The notes beneath the pieces are model-generated. The model did not search any database and was not told the DNA's origin. It worked only from the letters and a program-made list of their open reading frames with translations. A DNA stretch of 64,000 nucleotides from Brienomyrus brachyistius (lineage: Eukaryota; Chordata; Actinopteri; Osteoglossiformes; Mormyridae). The stretch's first letter is position 1. The number at the start of each line of letters is the position of its first letter. Position numbers and translations under genes: made by a program. The DNA lies in the NCBI RefSeq assembly GCF_023856365.1, contig NC_064539.1, positions 24,649,493 to 24,713,492 of the forward strand, given 5' to 3'. Shown piece by piece: positions 24,601 through 33,298 of the stretch.

Positions 24601-26255
24601 CATAGGAATACTTTCAAAATCATGATGATACTTGTTAAATCTTTAAAAATGTGACTTTCCCAATTTTCATTGGGACTTCAACCTCATTAGTTAATAAATT
24701 ATATCCATCCCTCCATCCATCCATCCTGGGGGGACAGGAACACATCCCTGTTATATACATGTCATATACGCGTTATTTCACACAGTAATAGTTTATTTTA
24801 TATGGATTATTTCACCTGCGTATTTCTTTTTCCCAAAAAGCACAGTGACTGGAGTGTGGTCGGGCACTGCCTCGCCTGTCGGGTGTCTTTTACAAAGACT
24901 GTACACACCTCTGTTGCATCCACCATCTGTCATCTGGCCACATTCATCTTTTTCCTCCTGTTCCACCCAACCCCCACCCTGTTCCCCCGGGCAGTTTGAC
25001 GCCAACGGCGATGGGAAGATCAGCACAGCGGAGCTCAGAGAAGCCATGAAGAAGCTCCTTGGTCAGCAGGTGAGATCTCATGTACCAACACACACACATC
25101 CGTTTTATTAAGGTTGACTTCATTTGTTCTTTAATAGATGCCAGTTCCTGGGTTATTTGCATCTCTTTGTGGTTTGGATTCTGAATGCTGTTTGTTTACC
25201 AGTCACATTAGAAAGAAGGAAATCAGTACAGAGATTTACAGAGCTTGTTTGCAAACTGAGCTAATATGCTTGTAATTTGTTAAACCACATTTGACTGACT
25301 TGATTGATTGATGCTTGATTGATTGATTTATTGACTGCCCGACGACTGACTGACTGATTACTGACTCTCCCACCATCAAAATGGAGGCAGACGGCCGGTG
25401 TCATTAACCATGCCCCTGCACCTCCTTGTCCAGGTGGGCCACAAAGACCTGGAGGACATTCTGAGGGACATCGACCTGAACGGGGACGGTCACGTGGACT
25501 TCGAGGGTGAGGCTCGCCGCTGTCTCTATCAGGGAGAAGCCACCTTCAGCACATGCTGAGGAGCTTAACTTGGGACCAGGACAATCTCAGGCTCAGGTTT
25601 TATGCCGGCCCACGCTGTTTGTTTTGAGCGAGGTATTTAACCTCGGTTTATTCAGTAAAAAACCCACATCTCCAGACGCCACGCAGGACCAGCAGGCACC
25701 ATAACAAGCAGTGAAAAAGACAGGGAGGGGTTAAGGAAAGGTAAAGAGGACATACTGGAATGGAGAGAAAAAGCAGATATATTTATTAATGTTTGTTTTT
25801 CAGTGCCTCTCCTGGTTGAACGATTGATGGCAAACACAGAATGTTTAGCGGTCCAGGCATGAAAAAAAGATGAGAAGCTGAAGACTGTATAATTGTCAGA
25901 TTATCCCCTTTTCAGAGGATTATGTTGCCTCGTAGATTATCTCTCACTTCTGCCATCGAGCAGAGAGAGGATTGAAAATGTCTTTTTTTAGCTGATCTTT
26001 TTTTAACCCGATGGATTGGTTACGTACGGTTTTGTGCCTCTCCTTCACACTCGACCCGTCAAAATTTATCTCACTGTATATAAAGGTAATTTATTTCCAC
26101 ACAGTATTCTGGCGCCCCCGTTTCGCTCTGCCAGCCATCTCGACGTGGTCTAGTCCAACCTGCCGGAGGAAAGAGAGCTGACCGCCTCTGTTTCTCTATT
26201 CCCGCTCTTCCCATTCGCCTCCCTGCCAGAGTTTGTCCGGATGATGTCCCGCTGA
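8078..26255 (+). CDS. cabp1: Calcium-binding protein 1 (CaBP1 / caldendrin), multi-exon
   Basis: Neuronal EF-hand calcium sensor related to calmodulin. The family modulates voltage-gated Ca channels and IP3 receptors. Three transcripts are predicted. Caldendrin-like: 8078-8740 joined to the shared exons, 373 aa. S-CaBP1: 16143-16187 joined to the shared exons, 167 aa. L-CaBP1 adds 22026-22181, 219 aa. Shared exons: 23394-23424, 23570-23714, 24129-24237, 24995-25069, 25434-25506, 26230-26255. In S-form numbering, EF1 is DKDKDGFIGCKD (about 35-46), EF2 is degenerate ([11 protein letters not shown]) as in the family, EF3 is [12 protein letters not shown] (112-123) and EF4 is [12 protein letters not shown] (149-160). 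The C-terminus is EFVRMMSR. Lengths and phases fit human CABP1 (370, 227 and 167 aa). Two single-base indels, in the exons at 23570 and 24129, break the frame as printed; the lengths above assume the expected base is restored. Which teleost paralogue (a or b) is unknown. Confidence 0.93.
9808..9970. mobile_element. Possible MITE-like TGTACC repeat
   Basis: Repeated phrases such as 'aaatgtacctttta', 'tctgtaccattgggggtac' and 'ataccttcgggagcaaaa' resemble a nonautonomous DNA transposon family common in fish, whose ends are rich in GTACC words. The boundaries are uncertain and I did not find a clean target duplication. Confidence 0.35.
11360..11570 (+). mobile_element. tRNA-derived SINE
   Basis: The head has a tRNA-like region ending in a degraded B box (caccagttcaaggaccg). 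The body includes 'aagcaaggggcttaacccc', and the tail 'gtacgtcgctttgg' runs to 'aaataaatgc'. This is the typical layout of fish SINEs whose 3' end reads like TCGCTTTGGA...GCTAAATAAATG. The copy has many substitutions and is old. Confidence 0.75.
13020..13280. promoter_or_regulatory. GC-rich island within cabp1 intron 1
   Basis: This is locally richer in CpG than its surroundings and contains a 10-bp perfect inverted repeat (gccgcatgag / ctcatgcggc, 13105-13114 and 13125-13134) with a 10-nt loop, plus a YY1-like 'aaaatggccgg'. It could be a regulatory element of cabp1. No transcript evidence is available from sequence alone. Confidence 0.25.
15578..15606. repeat. (TG)n microsatellite
   Basis: About 14 uninterrupted TG dinucleotides, roughly 540 bp upstream of the S/L-CaBP1 start codon, probably in promoter or 5' flanking sequence. 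Confidence 0.9.
16019..16092. repeat. (CT)n then (CA)n compound microsatellite
   Basis: A CT-rich run passes into ACAC/CGCA repeats and ends about 50 bp before the ATG at 16143, so it would lie in the 5' UTR or core promoter of the S/L-CaBP1 transcript. Confidence 0.85.
16143..16187 (+). CDS. cabp1: cabp1 S/L-form first exon (myristoylated N-terminus)
   Basis: Fifteen codons reading [15 protein letters not shown], then donor gtaagc, phase 0. Human S- and L-CaBP1 begin MGNCVKYPLRNLSRK. The MGNC start is an N-myristoylation signal, which in the family anchors the protein to membranes. The exon is too short to stand out as an open frame but its sequence and splice phase are decisive. Confidence 0.9.
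16188..19838 (+). other. cabp1: cabp1 intron sequence between 16187 and the minisatellite
   Basis: Intron sequence with G-rich and CA-poor patches, a 13-bp A-run near 18350 and no supported exon. The open frames in both strands lack splice context or homology. Confidence 0.6.
19839..21910. repeat. 27-bp minisatellite, about 75 copies, adjacent to the cabp1 cassette exon
   Basis: A C/T-rich unit containing 'cccccagctccctccttcca' and 'aaccccgcc' repeats for about 2.1 kb. Variants replace CCGCCCCC with CCACCCAC or CTTCC with CCTCC, and several copies have indels. Since 27 is a multiple of three, all frames on both strands stay largely open and give very long artificial ORFs rich in Pro/Ser/Gln on + or Gly/Glu/Trp on -. 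These are not genes. Each unit carries GC-box-like CCCCGCCCC on + and several G-runs on -. Confidence 0.95.
22026..22181 (+). CDS. cabp1: cabp1 cassette exon specific to L-CaBP1
   Basis: Fifty-two codons, phase 0 at both ends. Acceptor is cgacccag; donor is gtacgt. The peptide has LVALAQNC and then [19 protein letters not shown], matching human L-CaBP1 [28 protein letters not shown]. The human exon has eight more residues in its acidic middle, absent here. Skipping it leaves the frame unchanged and gives S-CaBP1. It starts only about 115 bp after the minisatellite. Confidence 0.9.
22182..23393 (+). other. cabp1: cabp1 intron before the shared exons
   Basis: A short degenerate CACACTGA repeat (22235-22290) follows the cassette exon. 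The rest has no supported exon. Confidence 0.6.
23394..23424 (+). CDS. cabp1: cabp1 first shared exon
   Basis: A 31-nt microexon ([10 protein letters not shown] plus one base) between acceptor ctctgcag and donor gtgagt. Human reads DRSLRPEEIE. It joins in phase 0 to all three upstream alternatives and ends in phase 1. Confidence 0.9.
23570..23714 (+). CDS. cabp1: cabp1 shared exon with EF-hand 1, one-base insertion
   Basis: Encodes [15 protein letters not shown], then after a shift [19 protein letters not shown] and [13 protein letters not shown]. The frame breaks at 23614-23616, where TTT stands in place of the TT that would keep GFIGCKD in frame; as printed a TAA follows five codons later. 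Acceptor ctctcacag and donor gtgagt are normal. The codons on both sides match human CABP1 closely, so a consensus error is the simplest reading. Confidence 0.88.
23833..23925 (+). mobile_element. tRNA-derived SINE head
   Basis: A tRNA-like segment with a good pol III B box, ggttcgaatccc (23884-23895), lies in a cabp1 intron. The sequence does not close into a convincing cloverleaf and lacks a defined tRNA end, so it is scored as a SINE fragment and not a tRNA gene. Confidence 0.5.
24129..24237 (+). CDS. cabp1: cabp1 shared exon with EF-hand 2, one-base deletion
   Basis: Encodes [11 protein letters not shown], then after a shift [19 protein letters not shown] and LRDAFKE. Sequence at 24158-24166 reads gtgagctg where gtggagctg (VEL) is expected; one G is missing and TGA follows as printed. 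The exon is 109 nt against 110 expected. Acceptor atctgcag and donor gtagtg are intact. EF-hand 2 lacks the calcium-coordinating residues, as in the whole family. Confidence 0.88.
24485..24513. repeat. Poly-G run of 29
   Basis: An uninterrupted run of 29 G in a cabp1 intron. Homopolymer length in any assembly is uncertain. Confidence 0.85.
24995..25069 (+). CDS. cabp1: cabp1 shared exon with EF-hand 3
   Basis: Twenty-five codons: the loop [12 protein letters not shown] with all coordinating positions, then [12 protein letters not shown]. Acceptor ccgggcag, donor gtgaga, phase 0 at both ends. Confidence 0.92.
25434..25506 (+). CDS. cabp1: cabp1 shared exon with EF-hand 4
   Basis: Encodes [19 protein letters not shown] and HVDFE plus one base. 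The EF-4 loop is complete once the next exon supplies the final Glu. Acceptor ttgtccag, donor gtgagg. Confidence 0.92.
26230..26255 (+). CDS. cabp1: cabp1 terminal coding exon
   Basis: Completes the last codon of EF-4 and encodes EFVRMMSR with stop TGA at 26253-26255; human CaBP1 ends in the same residues. Acceptor is ctgccag. The 3' UTR follows. Confidence 0.92.
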
Positions 26256-27089
26256 AATTGGGGACAGTGTCGGAACGCCAGAGAGCCCGACCCCCATCGT
26301 CTCCATGGCAAAGGATGGAGAGAGGGAGTGCAGGAGTGAGCGTCGTAAACTGAACCCCCCCCCCCCCACCCCCTTCCCAAAGTTCTACTAGGAGAGAGAA
26401 CCTTCAACTTTGACCTCAGACCTGCGAACTATTGACCCAGGAAAGAGTGATGTCACAGCTTTGGGTCAGTGGGTGGACCAACAGCCCTAGCCTGCAGCCT
26501 GACTTGCGGGTTGCACACCAGGCCGATGGGGAGACCAGGCTGGCAGCAGTGCAGCGACTCCTCCCCCTGCGCCTCCTCGCTCCTCCTCATGTGTGGAAAA
26601 CCACTGTGTGTTCAAGGTTCCCAGCAATAATGCTTCCAAACCACAGGTGTCATGCCCTACTGTGCATGCACTTGGAGGAGCAGTGACCTTAACGGTGACC
26701 CTGACACACATCTCCCACTTTTATTGTCAGCAGATGGACGGGAGGATGTAAGTAACGTGAGTTGGGAGACCAGCCACCCAAGACAGGAAAAATACCTCTT
26801 TTAAATGTTATTTGTCACATAGACACAATGTCATTTAATGTGTGTCTCTTTTAATACACTCAATGAGTGAGGTGTCCCATTTCAAGCTAGTGAGATTACA
26901 ACTGTGTATTTACTCTGCATAATGTTTTACGTATTTATTTATCCATTCCTTAGAGACTCCGATCATGGTAAATGCAGCAAATAATATGAGATATCAGTTA
27001 CAGGATTAAATATCTACAGCAAATATATAATCAGTGTTTACACTGGGTTCATGCTGGATCAGTGCAACATCTGCATACAGCTGCATGGG

Positions 27090-27245
27090 GCAATTGTGTG
27101 GCTCTATGGGAGTGGACTCTGTTCCTGTAATCAGAAGGTCATAGGCTCAAATCCCGTGGGTGATGCCAGTGTTGAGCCCTTGATCTGAAGCTTTTAACCT
27201 CAGTTGCTGCGGAGACCGACAGACCCTGCTCCCCGATCCACACAT
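27090..27245 (+). mobile_element. tRNA-derived SINE fragment
   Basis: Has a tRNA-like head with B box 'ggctcaaatcccgtg', followed by 'gagcccttgatc', 'cttttaacctcagttgc' and 'accctgctccccga', in the same order as common fish SINEs. Diverged copy. Confidence 0.6.
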
Positions 27246-27686
27246 GCGTCTCGCTATGCTTACATGCAGATCTACAAGCACAGGACCACAATCTGACGGC
27301 ACAAACCTCAGGCTGCGGCCCAGTCTATCCGAACAGCCCCCGATGAAATGGCGGCATGTTACCGAATGTACATGTCCGGTGACTATATGTGTGCGAGCTC
27401 CTGAGGGGACTGCGGTCCTTTCATGTGACCTTCAGCAGTACGTCTGTCACGTTAAACTTCACAGTCCTGATGTCGTAGTTTGCAGTCAGAGCTGTGTCAC
27501 GTAGCTCTCCACTGTGCCTGAGCATGGGAAAATCGCTTTGTGTTTTTTGTACATGCGTGAAACATCTTAAGTAGCCTCTTTTCGTGTGTTATCTGTTCAT
27601 TTTCCGTTTCTATGCATGCATACGCCAGCAGTAAAGAACAACTTCGGTACACAAAAATAGCCTATTCTTATAACAGGACAAATACA

Positions 27687-27692
27687 AATAAA
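27687..27692 (+). other. cabp1: Candidate polyadenylation signal of cabp1
   Basis: AATAAA about 1.4 kb after the cabp1 stop codon. No strong GT-rich element was noted directly after it, so the assignment is tentative. Confidence 0.3.
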
Positions 27693-28095
27693 GACTAATC
27701 TAGAATCCGGGAGTCAGTGACTTTGTCCTTACGATTATGCAAATGCGGCAACATTCACGGGAGGGGGTCTTCCTGCATTCAGACAGGGTCTGCATCACGG
27801 CTGTTTTTTATTACACATCATGTGGCAACAGATCATTTGCATGTCAAACAGTGAGTAATTAATATTCTTGCCGTTATTCCTACTTAATTATAATCATAAT
27901 GATTATTATGTTGGGTTTGGCAGGCCTGAAGAGTTACTGTGTATATTTATTTTTTAAATTAAAATACAGAGGCATTAGGGCATGAGAAACTCATACTTGC
28001 TTAAAATGTTCAGTGACATCCCACTCTTAGAAGTACAGTACAAGAAGCTGAGTTACCATGGAAACAGGCCCTGCTGTCTAACCAAGAGGGATGTG

Positions 28096-28109
28096 GCGCC
28101 ATCTAGTGG
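28096..28109 (-). promoter_or_regulatory. CTCF-type core motif
   Basis: On the minus strand this reads ccactagatggcgc, matching all 14 positions of the CTCF core consensus CCASYAGRKGGCRS. It lies between cabp1 and unc119b. Occupancy cannot be judged from sequence. Confidence 0.5.
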
Positions 28110-28271
28110 TGATAATTATCTTAGCAACGCAGGTCTGACAACCACACCGGCAAAACCCTGCAAATCAAACATGCCCAAATAACTCACAATCAGAAACAAC
28201 AAATATGGGGAATCTTACAAATGCATTTATTCAACCACGTAGCTCGGTGTGGAGCCAATCCGAAGCAGCAC

Positions 28272-28375
28272 AGGACACAAGCATGGGATCCACTCTGAAT
28301 GGGATGTCAGTGAACATGGGGTACACTCTGAACAGGATGCAAGCGAGCGGGGGTACTCTCTAAACAGGATGTCAG
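28272..28375. repeat. Degenerate ~33-bp tandem repeat, 3 copies
   Basis: The phrase 'actctgaacaggatg' with variants appears three times at roughly 33-bp spacing. Confidence 0.6.
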
Positions 28376-29319
28376 CACATTATGAATAATTTACCTAAGG
28401 AGGACATTGTGACCATTGTATTGAGGTTTGCCTTAGCAGGGCGCTGTGTCAATACTTAATGTTTGTAAGAGCAGGAGCTCAGCCTCTGAGAGCAAATAGC
28501 AAATCCTGGGCTCCCTGCATATCCTGGGTTAAGCATGCAGCCCCTCCCTCTTTCATATGCTCCAGCACTTTGTACCACATGCTACCATGCAAAATGCTAA
28601 CATCACTTTGGGAGGTCTCATGATTTGTGAAACTAGATCTTTATTACGTGTTACTGTTGAACATGTGATTACTGTCCATCTATCACGTGCAAACTGTTCT
28701 TAAAGTAAAACAGCGTTTTTGCTTGCGGAATCTTCTTGGAATAACTATTTTGCGCTAACACATAATTTCAAATGATATTCAAACATTTTTTTCAATTGAT
28801 GATTTGCAAATTCTCCAAATTTATTAACGGCCTTGATAATGTTGACTGTAATTTTGCCAAACTATGCGATAAGGAGTTGAAAATAACTAAACATTCAGTG
28901 GAAGGGAATCAAATATTAAATATGCATTTGTGCTTTTGGATAATGCGTATTCATTGTACGCGTGTCAGCAGAACCCTGTGTTGATCTTCGGCATGACACA
29001 CTAATGTTTGTTATAATAATGATTAACCGTAACCCCCAACCAGGACACGGCCAAACACCTCTGTACAAATAAGCAGGACCGTGACAAGTCTACACAGCTG
29101 TTGAGGTGTTGCGATTCAAAGACAGCATTTGTAAGACCTCCACCATCACTACATTCCATGAAACTTCACACTTCTCAGCATGCCTCGCAGTGTATGTGGT
29201 TCATTTATTTAATGACAGTTATATTGATTGAGTGATTCATTTGGTATGTATGATCACAATTTGGTACCCTTTGCATACAATTTGTATAATATCAGTCAAG
29301 ATTCTTATTTCTTAAGTTT

Positions 29320-29490
29320 CTGGCTCAGCAGGTCTAGCGTCTGTGTTTGTTATCGGATGGTTGCCGGTTGAAGCGTAGCCATGGCAGAATAGTCATATGT
29401 ACGTGGGCCCTTTAGCACGGCCATTAACCCCCCAGCTCTCTGGGTGCCGCAAGGTGGCTGCCCCTTCACTGCGACCTCAATGTTTGCACT
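29320..29490 (+). mobile_element. tRNA-derived SINE fragment
   Basis: The sequence 'tggctcagcaggtctagcg' resembles an A-box region, 'ggttgccggttgaagcg' a B box, and 'ggccctttagcacggccatt' then 'aaccccccagctc' the SINE body. A diverged copy about 500 bp upstream of unc119b. Confidence 0.55.
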
Positions 29491-29843
29491 AACCTGGATG
29501 GAGAGCAAGATTGGGCAAAGCAAAAAAAAATTGTATTCGTCTTATTATTAGATTTGATATTAACTTAAAAGTGATGCTATCAAAAGTTTGGATCGCCGCT
29601 GGAAGTCACAAAATCATAGTAAACGGGGTGGATTGATATAATGGCTTAAATCTTTGAATTATGCAAATCTTTATCCATTCGTTTAATAATGCATATGATA
29701 ATCATCAGTACTCATGACTGTTTTAATTTCAGACTCGCCAGCGGGAACATATTTCTGTTTGTTCCGATCTTGGCCGGCAGGTAAGTGAACGCAGCTGGCT
29801 TTTCGCTGTTCGTCAGATCTAGTCTAGTCTAGCGCTATGTCCG

Positions 29844-29857
29844 GTGGTCATGGCAAC
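29844..29857 (+). promoter_or_regulatory. unc119b: RFX X-box-like motif upstream of unc119b
   Basis: Sequence gtggtcatggcaac agrees with 13 of 14 positions of the ciliary X-box consensus GTHNYYATRRNAAC, 131 bp before the start codon. RFX factors control ciliary genes, and UNC119B serves ciliary cargo, so the match is biologically plausible. Confidence 0.4.
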
Positions 29858-29873
29858 AGGCGAGCTTCGGCAA

Positions 29874-29878
29874 CCAAT
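29874..29878 (+). promoter_or_regulatory. unc119b: CCAAT box of unc119b
   Basis: CCAAT within 'caaccaatag', 110 bp before the ATG, a usual NF-Y distance. It sits close to the X-box-like motif. Confidence 0.4.
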
Positions 29879-29928
29879 AGCAAGTCACTATCCTCCTGAA
29901 ACGCCGTAGCCGCTCCATGGAGACGCGG

Positions 29929-29940
29929 GCCGCCATCTTG
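29929..29940 (-). promoter_or_regulatory. unc119b: YY1-like motif of unc119b
   Basis: Plus strand gccgccatcttg, that is caagatggcggc on the minus strand, a strong YY1 consensus. Such motifs are typical of TATA-less housekeeping promoters near the transcription start. Confidence 0.5.
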
Positions 29941-29987
29941 AATTGAACGGCATCTCGGGCGTTTGCGCAGCCGCTGGGTCGAGGAAA

Positions 29988-30216
29988 ATGAGCGGACCCA
30001 GAGCGCGATCGGAGCCGACGGCCGCTAATAATGACGAGGCCGCCGATCTGGGTTCCCCGCCCACCCGAGATCGCAAGTCTGGTGGCGGTGTACTGAAAAG
30101 GCTGAAGTCACGGAGGATCCAGGCAGACAGCCGAATCGTGACGGAAGATGAGCTGAGGACGCTCGGGAGACCCATCGCCCCGGAGGACGCGCTGGGGCTG
30201 CGGACCGTCACCAGCG
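29988..30216 (+). CDS. unc119b: unc119b exon 1
   Basis: Starts [20 protein letters not shown] (ATG with A at -3) and ends TVTS plus one base before donor gtaggc. Human UNC119B also begins MSG and shares the GGGVL(N/K)RLK block. The remainder is variable, as expected for the disordered N-terminus. Confidence 0.9.
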
Positions 30217-33200
30217 GTAGGCGAGCCGCCCGCCGCGCCGCTAGGATCTTGGCTCTGAGCGTCTGCAGGAGTCCGGAGAGTTTCAGGATCGGCGGAGACG
30301 TGGCGTAAAGTTCTCTTACTTCTGCATCCGGTAACATCGGTCGAAATGTTTAACATTTATAATAGTCGCGGTTAACTAACTTTCTCACGACGTCACATTT
30401 CAAAGTTTGGTTTTATTACTGGTTATTAAAAATATCTGCTTAAGACATGTTGCTAATGCGGACGTAATACGCTGAACTTCTTGCCGAAAAGTAAAACTAT
30501 AACTACTTAATTCTAATCATTATTTAATTTTAAATACGAAAGGCGATTACATACAATTTCACAATAGAAAAGTAGGTGACTGATAAAGCGACAAGCGCCA
30601 CTTGTAGATCAGTGGCCACCGTAGATAATGGTCCTCAGACTGAACCGTGTATAAAACGGCATCCCGGAAACGGGACGGTGGGCGGAAATCAGCGTCTCCT
30701 CGGAGAAGGGCACCGCCGGATAGTTAAACGGTAACCTGCAAACCTGCCCGTCGAGATGGACTACGCTTTGGGGGAGGGGGCAGTAACCGGACTCTCGATG
30801 TATTTATTCAACAGAGAATATCTTTTAGTTTTTTTGGAGTAATACTATATTGTTTAGGTAATGTTGTTGTCCATGGCTTAGCTAGTGTCTGTCTGGAGTT
30901 TGATTGTGGTGCTTAAGTACTCTTGAAGTCTGCTATATTAATGCATTTTGGCTTGGAGGATAAGGTGTCTCACGCCATGACATGTATTTAGAACCGTGCA
31001 GGTAACAGTATGAAGAGTAACGCTGAGTGTTCGCCGCCGACTGTGTCCCCAGATTACCTGTGCAAGCCAGAGGCCAACATCTTTAATATCGACTTCACGC
31101 GCTTCAAGATCAGGGACCTGGAGACAGGAACCGTGCTGTTTGAGATTGCCAAGCCCCCCAATGCGGGTATCCTGTCCCCTAATGCGATTGGGTGGGAGGG
31201 AATTGGGCCGTGGGTGTGGCTTTATGCTGTGGGTGTGGCTTCCCCTGACCCTCCTATCATGGACTCCCAGGTTTGGAGGAAGAGGAGGCGGAGGAGGACG
31301 AAGAGAATGGGGACCTGGATTCCAGTGCAGGCCGCTTTGTGCGCTACCAGTTCACCCCGGCTTTTTTGAGGCTACGCACAGTTGGAGCGACGTGAGTCTT
31401 TGACCTGTGCTTTGAGCATAGATGTATGATTACTAGACTGGGTGCAGCCCAGCACGTGTATAGGGAGGTGAAATTATTTAACCATTGCAATAGTTTTCTG
31501 CAGAACAGTTATATTTGGGGTATGTTTCAAGATGCTGAACTTGCAGCTACAGAGGCAGCTGTAGTACTTTCCACTGGAATCCCATTGTCCTTGCTGAGAT
31601 TAAACACGGGTTGATGCAAGGTATTTGTATTGTCTCCAGAGCCCAGCTGTGATCCGCAAGTGGATTTGCAGCTGCTTGTCAGCTGGTTGTCTGCTGCATC
31701 GTTCCCTCAATCCTCTCTGCTTCCTGTTCCAGGGTGGAGTTCACAGTGGGCGACCGTCCGGTGCCTAGTTTCCGCATGATCGAGAGGCATTTCTTCAAGG
31801 ATCAGCTACTCAAGAGCTTCGACTTCGACTTTGGCTTCTGCATTCCCAACAGCCGCAACACATGCGAGCACATCTACGAGTTCCCGCAGCTTCCTGAGAG
31901 TCTGGGTGAGCCAGCCTGGGTCAGACTGCCTGTGGACATTTATAGGCCACGCCCATTCCTGCCTCCCATTAACAACGCATTATATAATCGTGCCACATTA
32001 TGTAGTAACTTCATCACATAATGCAGTGTTATTATATAATGCGTTGTTACACACTGTGTAAGCTCACCGTGCCCATCAAAGCAGACATTTTGCAGTAACG
32101 CCGAATTATGTAATAACTCGACAGAATGTAACAAATTGAATGATGCTGAACTTTTCGTAATCCCTCGTTTAAACAACAGGTAGCTAACGGCTACATATCA
32201 AATACCGAAGCAAAAAGCTATCTTTTTTTTTTCACGGTACACCCTTTTAATAATAATCTCAATATTCAAAACTAGTTTTGCGATGAAACACTTCATAAAA
32301 TTTACTACTTTAAAAATAATTTGCCTTTCACAGTGGGGCTATCCATTGCCTCAGTCATGATTGTTGTTGTAATGATGCCCCCCAAATTGGAGCTTAAGGA
32401 AAAAGTTTCTCACTGGTAAATACGACATTGTAGTGGCGTTCATGTGCTCTCATCTCCTGTTTACGGTTTTCCATCTTGAATTGAGGGCAAGGTTTGTTAC
32501 TTTTTGTCACGCTATTACACAATGCGGTGTTATTACATAATGTGTCGTTACACTCCCTCTGTCAGATTGTTGATTTCATTTCACTTTTCTCTCATCTCTT
32601 CTTGGAGTTTTGTGCCTCCCCAGGTCACGCGAGCCTCCCGTGACAGTGGTCTTGTCTGTCTCTGTCTGTCCTCTCTCCCTTCCATCCGTCTTTGCCTACC
32701 AGAACATTCCTTCCTAAGGTTAGAGGTCGAATGCCTTAACTCACATTGGCTCTGACTGTTTTTCTCCATCTGTGTTAATTGGGTTTTTGTATATGTGGTC
32801 GGTACTGGTCCATTTGATACCAGTTGCTATACCAGCTAAATTTCAAATCCTAGTTTACAATGTATGGAATGCTTTGATCTGTTGATTTTTTGATATGTTG
32901 GAGTGCTTTGATCTGGGGCATCATGTACACTACATATGTGTGTGTCTGGATGCTTGTGATGCTCATTGTTCAATAGTAATTGAAATTGTTCTTTTTGTGG
33001 CTTCTGGTGGCTGTGGGTATAATGTTAATATTGCAGTTGCAGTCCGAACTTGCAGTGAATGTCATTTCCGTGTACTACAGCAGAACACTCACTGGGACAC
33101 TGTTCAGTGCGAGTCTGTGTTCTTGCGCGCTCTGCCACCTTCTGTCCGTGTCTCATGGCCTGTCTTCTTCACCGCTGTTCCACAGTTTGCCAGATGGTGG

Positions 33201-33298
33201 AGCACCCTTACGAGACCAGGTCTGACAGCTTCTACTTTGTGGACAACAAGCTCATTATGCACAACAAAGCGGACTACGCTTACAATGGCGGTCAGTAG
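29988..33298 (+). CDS. unc119b: UNC119 homologue B, five exons, 249 aa
   Basis: Lipid-binding chaperone with the PDE6-delta/RhoGDI-like beta-sandwich fold. The family takes up myristoylated cargo and releases it at the cilium under ARL3 control. Exons: 29988-30216, 31053-31166, 31271-31391, 31733-31905, 33186-33298; sum 750 nt with stop TAG. Residues 1-76 are a low-similarity N-terminal segment with GGGVLKRLK as in UNC119B. The conserved core includes [20 protein letters not shown], an acidic linker ([10 protein letters not shown]), [40 protein letters not shown] and [20 protein letters not shown]. The end DYAYNGGQ fits UNC119B and not UNC119A. All donors and acceptors are canonical and the frame is intact, unlike cabp1 and msi1. 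It lies same-strand between those two genes. Confidence 0.95.
30217..31052 (+). other. unc119b: unc119b intron 1
   Basis: 836 bp, CpG-rich at the start and then AT-rich; no further exon or repeat family recognised. Confidence 0.7.
31053..31166 (+). CDS. unc119b: unc119b exon 2
   Basis: Reads [19 protein letters not shown], then [19 protein letters not shown] across the junction. Acceptor tgtccccag, donor gtatcc. Highly conserved core strands of the family. Confidence 0.93.
31271..31391 (+). CDS. unc119b: unc119b exon 3
   Basis: Acidic linker [20 protein letters not shown], then [19 protein letters not shown]. Acceptor ctcccag, donor gtgagt. The preceding intron is only 104 bp. Confidence 0.93.
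31733..31905 (+). CDS. unc119b: unc119b exon 4
   Basis: Reads [20 protein letters not shown], then [20 protein letters not shown] and FPQLPESL plus one base. Acceptor tgttccag, donor gtgagc. Confidence 0.93.
31906..33185 (+). other. unc119b: unc119b intron 4
   Basis: 1.28 kb with an 80-bp hairpin-forming element at 31970-32049 and a related 'attacataatg' stretch near 32510-32555. No further exon. Confidence 0.7.
31970..32049. repeat. Perfect 19-bp inverted repeat (possible MITE core)
   Basis: Left arm taacaacgcattatataat (31970-31988) is the exact reverse complement of 32031-32049. The interior also has shorter pairings around 'cattatg' and 'cataatg'. Related words near 32510 suggest a small repeat family. 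Confidence 0.8.
33186..33298 (+). CDS. unc119b: unc119b exon 5
   Basis: Reads [20 protein letters not shown], then [16 protein letters not shown] and TAG. Acceptor tccacag. The closing residues match human UNC119B. Confidence 0.94.

Larger units (their letters stand above)
26256..29843. other. cabp1 3' UTR and cabp1-unc119b intergenic region
   Basis: Begins as cabp1 3' UTR of unknown length; a candidate AATAAA occurs at 27687-27692. It contains two old SINE fragments, a short degenerate tandem repeat (28272-28375) and a perfect CTCF-type core motif at 28096-28109. No coding exon was supported. Confidence 0.6.

Noticed and set aside
23394..26255. cabp1 as a processed or dead pseudogene
   Set aside because: Introns, splice sites and codons are conserved, and a broken msi1 frame in the same window argues for consensus errors. 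Not fully excluded.
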